From: Myxococcus xanthus
Lineage (GTDB): Bacteria; Myxococcota; Myxococcia; Myxococcales; Myxococcaceae
Reading direction: 5' to 3'
NCBI RefSeq assembly: GCF_013116825.1
Contig: NZ_JABFNS010000005.1
Coordinates: 62,001-126,000, forward strand
DNA length: 64,000 nucleotides
This document shows, piece after piece, positions 61,600 to 64,000 of this stretch (positions within the stretch are counted from its first letter, which is position 1; every line of letters starts with the position of its first letter). The notes under the pieces are model-generated. The model made no database searches, was not told the origin of the DNA, and worked only from the letters and a program-made list of their open reading frames with translations. The position numbers and the translations under genes are program-made.

Positions 61600-62523
61600 A
61601 TGCAGTCGAGTGTATTCACGGCGGTACTCATGCCGCTGGCGCTGGCCGTCATCATGCTTGGGCTTGGCCTGACGCTGACGCTGGCGGACTTCAAGCGGGT
61701 CATTGTCTATCCGCGCGCCATCCTGGTGGGCCTCGGCTGCCAGATGTTGGTGTTGCCGGTGGCGTGCCTGCTCATCGCCCACGCCTTCCGTCTGCCGCCG
61801 GAATTGGCGGTGGGGCTGATGCTGCTGGCGGCTTCCCCCGGCGGGGCGACGGCGAACCTCTTCAGCCACCTGGCCCGCGGTGACGTGGCGCTCAACATCA
61901 CGCTGACGGCGGTGAACAGCGCGCTGTCGCTCGTCACGCTGCCGCTCATCATCAACCTGTCGCTGGCGCACTTCATGGACGAGGGCCGCGCGGTCCCCAT
62001 GCAGTTCGCGAAGATCGTGCAGGTGGTGCTCATCGTGCTGGGGCCAGTGAGCCTGGGCATGTTCATCCGCTCGCGCAGCGCGGCCGTGGCGCAGCGCATG
62101 GACAAGCCCATCCGCATCCTGTCCACCCTCTTCCTCGTCGCGGTGATTGCGGCGTCCGTGTACACGGAGCGCGCGAATGCGCTCAGCTTCTTCCGCCAGG
62201 TGGGCCCTGCTGCGCTGGCCTTCAACCTGGTGAGCCTCGCGGTGGGCTACTTCGTGCCCATCCTGCTGCGCCTGCCCCAGCGGCAAGCGGTGGCCATTGG
62301 CATGGAGATTGGCATTCACAACGGAATGCTCGCGATTGCCATCGCGCTCAGCCCGACGCTGCTTGCGAACTCGACCATGGCCATTCCCCCGGCCATCTAC
62401 AGCCTCATCATGTACTTCACCGCGGCGGCCTTCGGCTTCTATGTCAGCCGGCGCTACGCGGATGCGCAGGACCCCGCTGTACACCGCACCCCCACGTCAC
62501 TCCCCGAGAAGGTGTCTCGATGA
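61600..62523 (+). CDS. Bile acid:sodium symporter (BASS) family transporter
   Basis: 307 aa, with GGGGGG about 4 nt before the ATG. Nine to ten membrane helices are apparent. Family motifs are A-A-S-P-G-G-A-T-A-N-L-F-S-H-L-A-R-G-D-V-A-L near residues 81-102 (substrate and sodium crossover), V-T-L-P-L, and the second crossover E-I-G-I-H-N-G-M-L-A-I-A-I-A near 233-246. BASS proteins couple sodium entry to uptake of organic anions such as bile acids, pyruvate or pantoate; the substrate is not predictable here. Its stop overlaps the start of the next gene by 4 bp (ATGA), so the two are translationally coupled. Confidence 0.94.
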   Translation: MQSSVFTAVLMPLALAVIMLGLGLTLTLADFKRVIVYPRAILVGLGCQMLVLPVACLLIAHAFRLPPELAVGLMLLAASPGGATANLFSHLARGDVALNITLTAVNSALSLVTLPLIINLSLAHFMDEGRAVPMQFAKIVQVVLIVLGPVSLGMFIRSRSAAVAQRMDKPIRILSTLFLVAVIAASVYTERANALSFFRQVGPAALAFNLVSLAVGYFVPILLRLPQRQAVAIGMEIGIHNGMLAIAIALSPTLLANSTMAIPPAIYSLIMYFTAAAFGFYVSRRYADAQDPAVHRTPTSLPEKVSR

Positions 62524-63497
62524 CGCTGCGTCGACCGCTGTCCGTGCTTTCCCTGTCACTTTGCCTGGGATTCTCCGCGCCAGCCGCCGCCGAAGAGCCA
62601 GAAGCCGCTGCCCTGCCGTCGACTCCGCAGACAGCCCCCAAGCCCACGGACGCACCCACGGCCCCCACGCTCCCTCCGCTGGGGCCCGACACCCGTCTGT
62701 ATTTCGCGAACATCAACTTCCTGCGTTGGAACCCGCTGGGCATGGAGACCCAGAACCGGCTCGTCCTCCAGAAGAGGATGTTCGACGGCGAGTCCATGTT
62801 GACGCGCGACAACTTCGTCAACGGCGCGTTCGCCATCAAAGCCAACCCGGCCTCGGTGAAGATTGGCCCCGTCTTCGAGATTCAGCCGCTGGCCATCTTC
62901 AACCTGCGGGCGACCTATGAGTACGTCCGGTACTTCGGCACCTTCGGGTTCCTCCAGTCGTACAACAACCCGATGCTGGACTTCTCCGACGACGCGCGCG
63001 ACCTGACGGAGGACGCCGCGTACAGCACCTCCGGTCACCACTACATGGTGGAGCCCACGCTCCAGGCGCGCTTCGGCTCGTTCGTGGTGCGGAGCAAGGC
63101 GTCCATCGAGTACTGGAACGTGGCGCTGCGCGAGGGCAACGGTGCGTCCTTCTACGACGCGTTGCTGGACACGCTCATCCCCGGCCGGGGCTGGGTGTTC
63201 ACCAATGACACCGACCTGATGATGCTGACGACGCCGCAGCTCACGCTGGGGGCCCGCTTCAGCGGTGTGTGGCCGCGCTACCAGGATGGCTCGGGTGGAG
63301 CGCAGAACGTGGACAACGGCCACACGCGCATCGGCCCCATGCTGGCGTACGCCCTGAACACGCGCGAGGGCTCGTCGTTCAACCGGCCGACGATCCTGCT
63401 GAACTTCGCGTGGTACCTGAACCACCCGAACCGTGGCGGCGCCCTGCCCTACATGATGGGCGCCTTCGCCTTCACGTCCGACTTCCTGGGCGGCTAG
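62520..63497 (+). CDS. Probable outer-membrane beta-barrel protein of unknown family, coupled to BASS transporter
   Basis: 325 aa. Signal peptide at about residues 1-24 (L-S-L-S-L-C-L-G-F-S-A-P-A-A-A-E), then a Pro/Ala/Thr-rich linker to about 55. The rest alternates aromatic and polar residues as in barrel strands (L-Y-F-A-N-I-N-F-L-R-W-N, F-N-L-R-A-T-Y-E-Y-V-R-Y-F, L-L-N-F-A-W-Y-L). It ends M-M-G-A-F-A-F-T-S-D-F-L-G-G. I know no named family. Coupling to a sodium symporter gene suggests an outer-membrane channel or binding protein for the same solute; this is inference. Confidence 0.72.
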   Translation: MTLRRPLSVLSLSLCLGFSAPAAAEEPEAAALPSTPQTAPKPTDAPTAPTLPPLGPDTRLYFANINFLRWNPLGMETQNRLVLQKRMFDGESMLTRDNFVNGAFAIKANPASVKIGPVFEIQPLAIFNLRATYEYVRYFGTFGFLQSYNNPMLDFSDDARDLTEDAAYSTSGHHYMVEPTLQARFGSFVVRSKASIEYWNVALREGNGASFYDALLDTLIPGRGWVFTNDTDLMMLTTPQLTLGARFSGVWPRYQDGSGGAQNVDNGHTRIGPMLAYALNTREGSSFNRPTILLNFAWYLNHPNRGGALPYMMGAFAFTSDFLGG

Positions 63498-63509
63498 GTG
63501 GAAGACTCC

Positions 63510-63541
63510 CGCCGGGCGTCCTTTCCTGGGGACGCCCGGCG
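63510..63541. terminator. Bidirectional terminator hairpin
   Basis: CGCCGGGCGTCC (63510-63521) and GGACGCCCGGCG (63530-63541) form a perfect 12 bp stem with an 8-nt loop, 13 bp after the barrel-protein stop and before the convergent slyD-like stop at 63580. The strongest terminator in the window. Confidence 0.75.
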
Positions 63542-63579
63542 TCGAAGCAAGGAGGGGCCCGCGAAGGCGCCCGTCCGAA

Positions 63580-64000
63580 TCAGTGCTCGTCGTGGGGCCC
63601 GTGGGCGTGGCCGTGCTCCAGTTCCTCGGCCGTCGCGGCGCGGACGTCCCGCACGGTGACCTCGAAGTGCAGCGTCTTGCCGGCCAGCGGGTGGTTGAAG
63701 TCCACCAGCACGGAGTCCGCCTTCACTTCCTTGATGACGAAGTCCACCTCGTCCCCGTCCGGGTCGGTGGCGCTGAGCACGCCGCCCGCCACCAGCTCCA
63801 GGCCCTCCGGGAACTCCGTCTTCGGGACCTCCTCGATGCCTTCCGGGTCGTAGTCGCCGTAGCCCTCGTCGGGCCCCACCGTCACCTGGAGGGTGTCACC
63901 ACGCGACTTGCCCTCGAGCGCCTTCTCCAGGCCCGGGACGATTTCCTCGTGCCCCTGCAGATAGACGAGCGGCTCCCCCGGCTCGCTCTCGTCCACGGCC
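63580..64000 (-). CDS. slyD: SlyD-type FKBP peptidyl-prolyl isomerase (5' end outside window)
   Basis: 140 codons visible; the N-terminus lies beyond position 64000, because the FKBP domain already begins with A-V-D-E-S-E-P-G-E-P-L, which normally follows about 20 residues. Landmarks are Y-L-Q-G-H-E-E-I-V-P-G-L-E-K-A-L-E-G, V-x-V-G-P-D-E-G-Y-G, the inserted IF chaperone domain (about 70 residues, V-L-V-D-F-N-H-P-L-A-G-K-T-L-H-F-E-V near its end) and a His-rich tail (H-G-H-A-H-G-P-H-D-E-H) that binds nickel or zinc in SlyD. It catalyses proline isomerisation and acts as a chaperone. It is cytoplasmic if no signal peptide lies upstream. Confidence 0.92.
   Translation of the reverse strand, partial: AVDESEPGEPLVYLQGHEEIVPGLEKALEGKSRGDTLQVTVGPDEGYGDYDPEGIEEVPKTEFPEGLELVAGGVLSATDPDGDEVDFVIKEVKADSVLVDFNHPLAGKTLHFEVTVRDVRAATAEELEHGHAHGPHDEH

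Noticed and set aside
1-64000. CRISPR arrays, tRNA or rRNA genes, insertion sequences
   Set aside because: I saw no short regularly spaced direct repeats, no tRNA-like cloverleaf or CCA end and no transposase-like protein in any frame.

Overview
The window is typical myxobacterial DNA, most likely Myxococcaceae (Myxococcus or Corallococcus type). It is GC-rich with strong G/C bias at third codon positions. It carries a gene of the myxobacteria-specific DUF2378 family, an NtrC-type two-component pair, many lipoproteins and short intergenic gaps. I saw no tRNA, rRNA, CRISPR array, insertion sequence or integrase.

The left 46% (1-29505, minus strand) is one uninterrupted open reading frame of at least 9,835 codons. 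It starts at a GTG behind a signal peptide and runs off the left edge. It encodes a secreted giant of at least about 1 MDa built almost only from beta modules. In order these are: an N-terminal domain, two Big_2 domains, about 20 tandem Ig-like domains, and seven copies of a super-module (LVIVD-type beta-propeller, Big_5-like domain, two IPT/TIG domains). More Ig-like domains with two further propellers follow, and then a Gly-rich beta-helix-like segment that continues outside the window. Immediately upstream (29581-30513) is a lipoprotein with a parvulin-like fold. Across a 153 bp divergent promoter region with a TATAGA-N5-TCTATA palindrome lies a second parvulin-like lipoprotein (30667-31647). 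Both parvulins have lost active-site histidines. The best candidate for a new system here is the giant surface or secreted protein with two dedicated, possibly non-catalytic, foldases.

31.7-38.2 kb holds envelope and housekeeping genes: an LpxR-type lipid A deacylase, SppA protease, a small membrane protein, RtcA and a secreted CocE/X-Pro-type hydrolase. 38.3-41.3 kb is a two-component operon (possible small ORF, histidine kinase, sigma-54 activator) behind a cluster of TCCGGCA half-sites. 41.6-47.2 kb carries an OmdA/YdeI protein, a lipoprotein, an MFS exporter, a zinc-ribbon miniprotein, an SBF-like transporter and the DUF2378 protein.

47.3-53.3 kb is a lipid or sterol-type oxidation locus. 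A three-gene operon (two GMC oxidoreductases with ferredoxin-like cysteine motifs, then an alpha/beta hydrolase with an apparent Cys nucleophile) converges on a carotenoid-hydratase/lipocalin-like gene. 53.5-56.8 kb has an ELWxSDGT-repeat lipoprotein, an orphan GspG pseudopilin, a class I glutamine amidotransferase and a Cys-rich lipoprotein. 56.9-60.3 kb is a Tat-exported DUF1552 protein with its DUF1592-type, CxxCH-containing partner. 60.5-64 kb has TesB thioesterase, a bile-acid:sodium-symporter family transporter translationally coupled to a probable outer-membrane protein, and the C-terminal part of a SlyD-type FKBP isomerase. Several perfect hairpins mark likely transcript ends.
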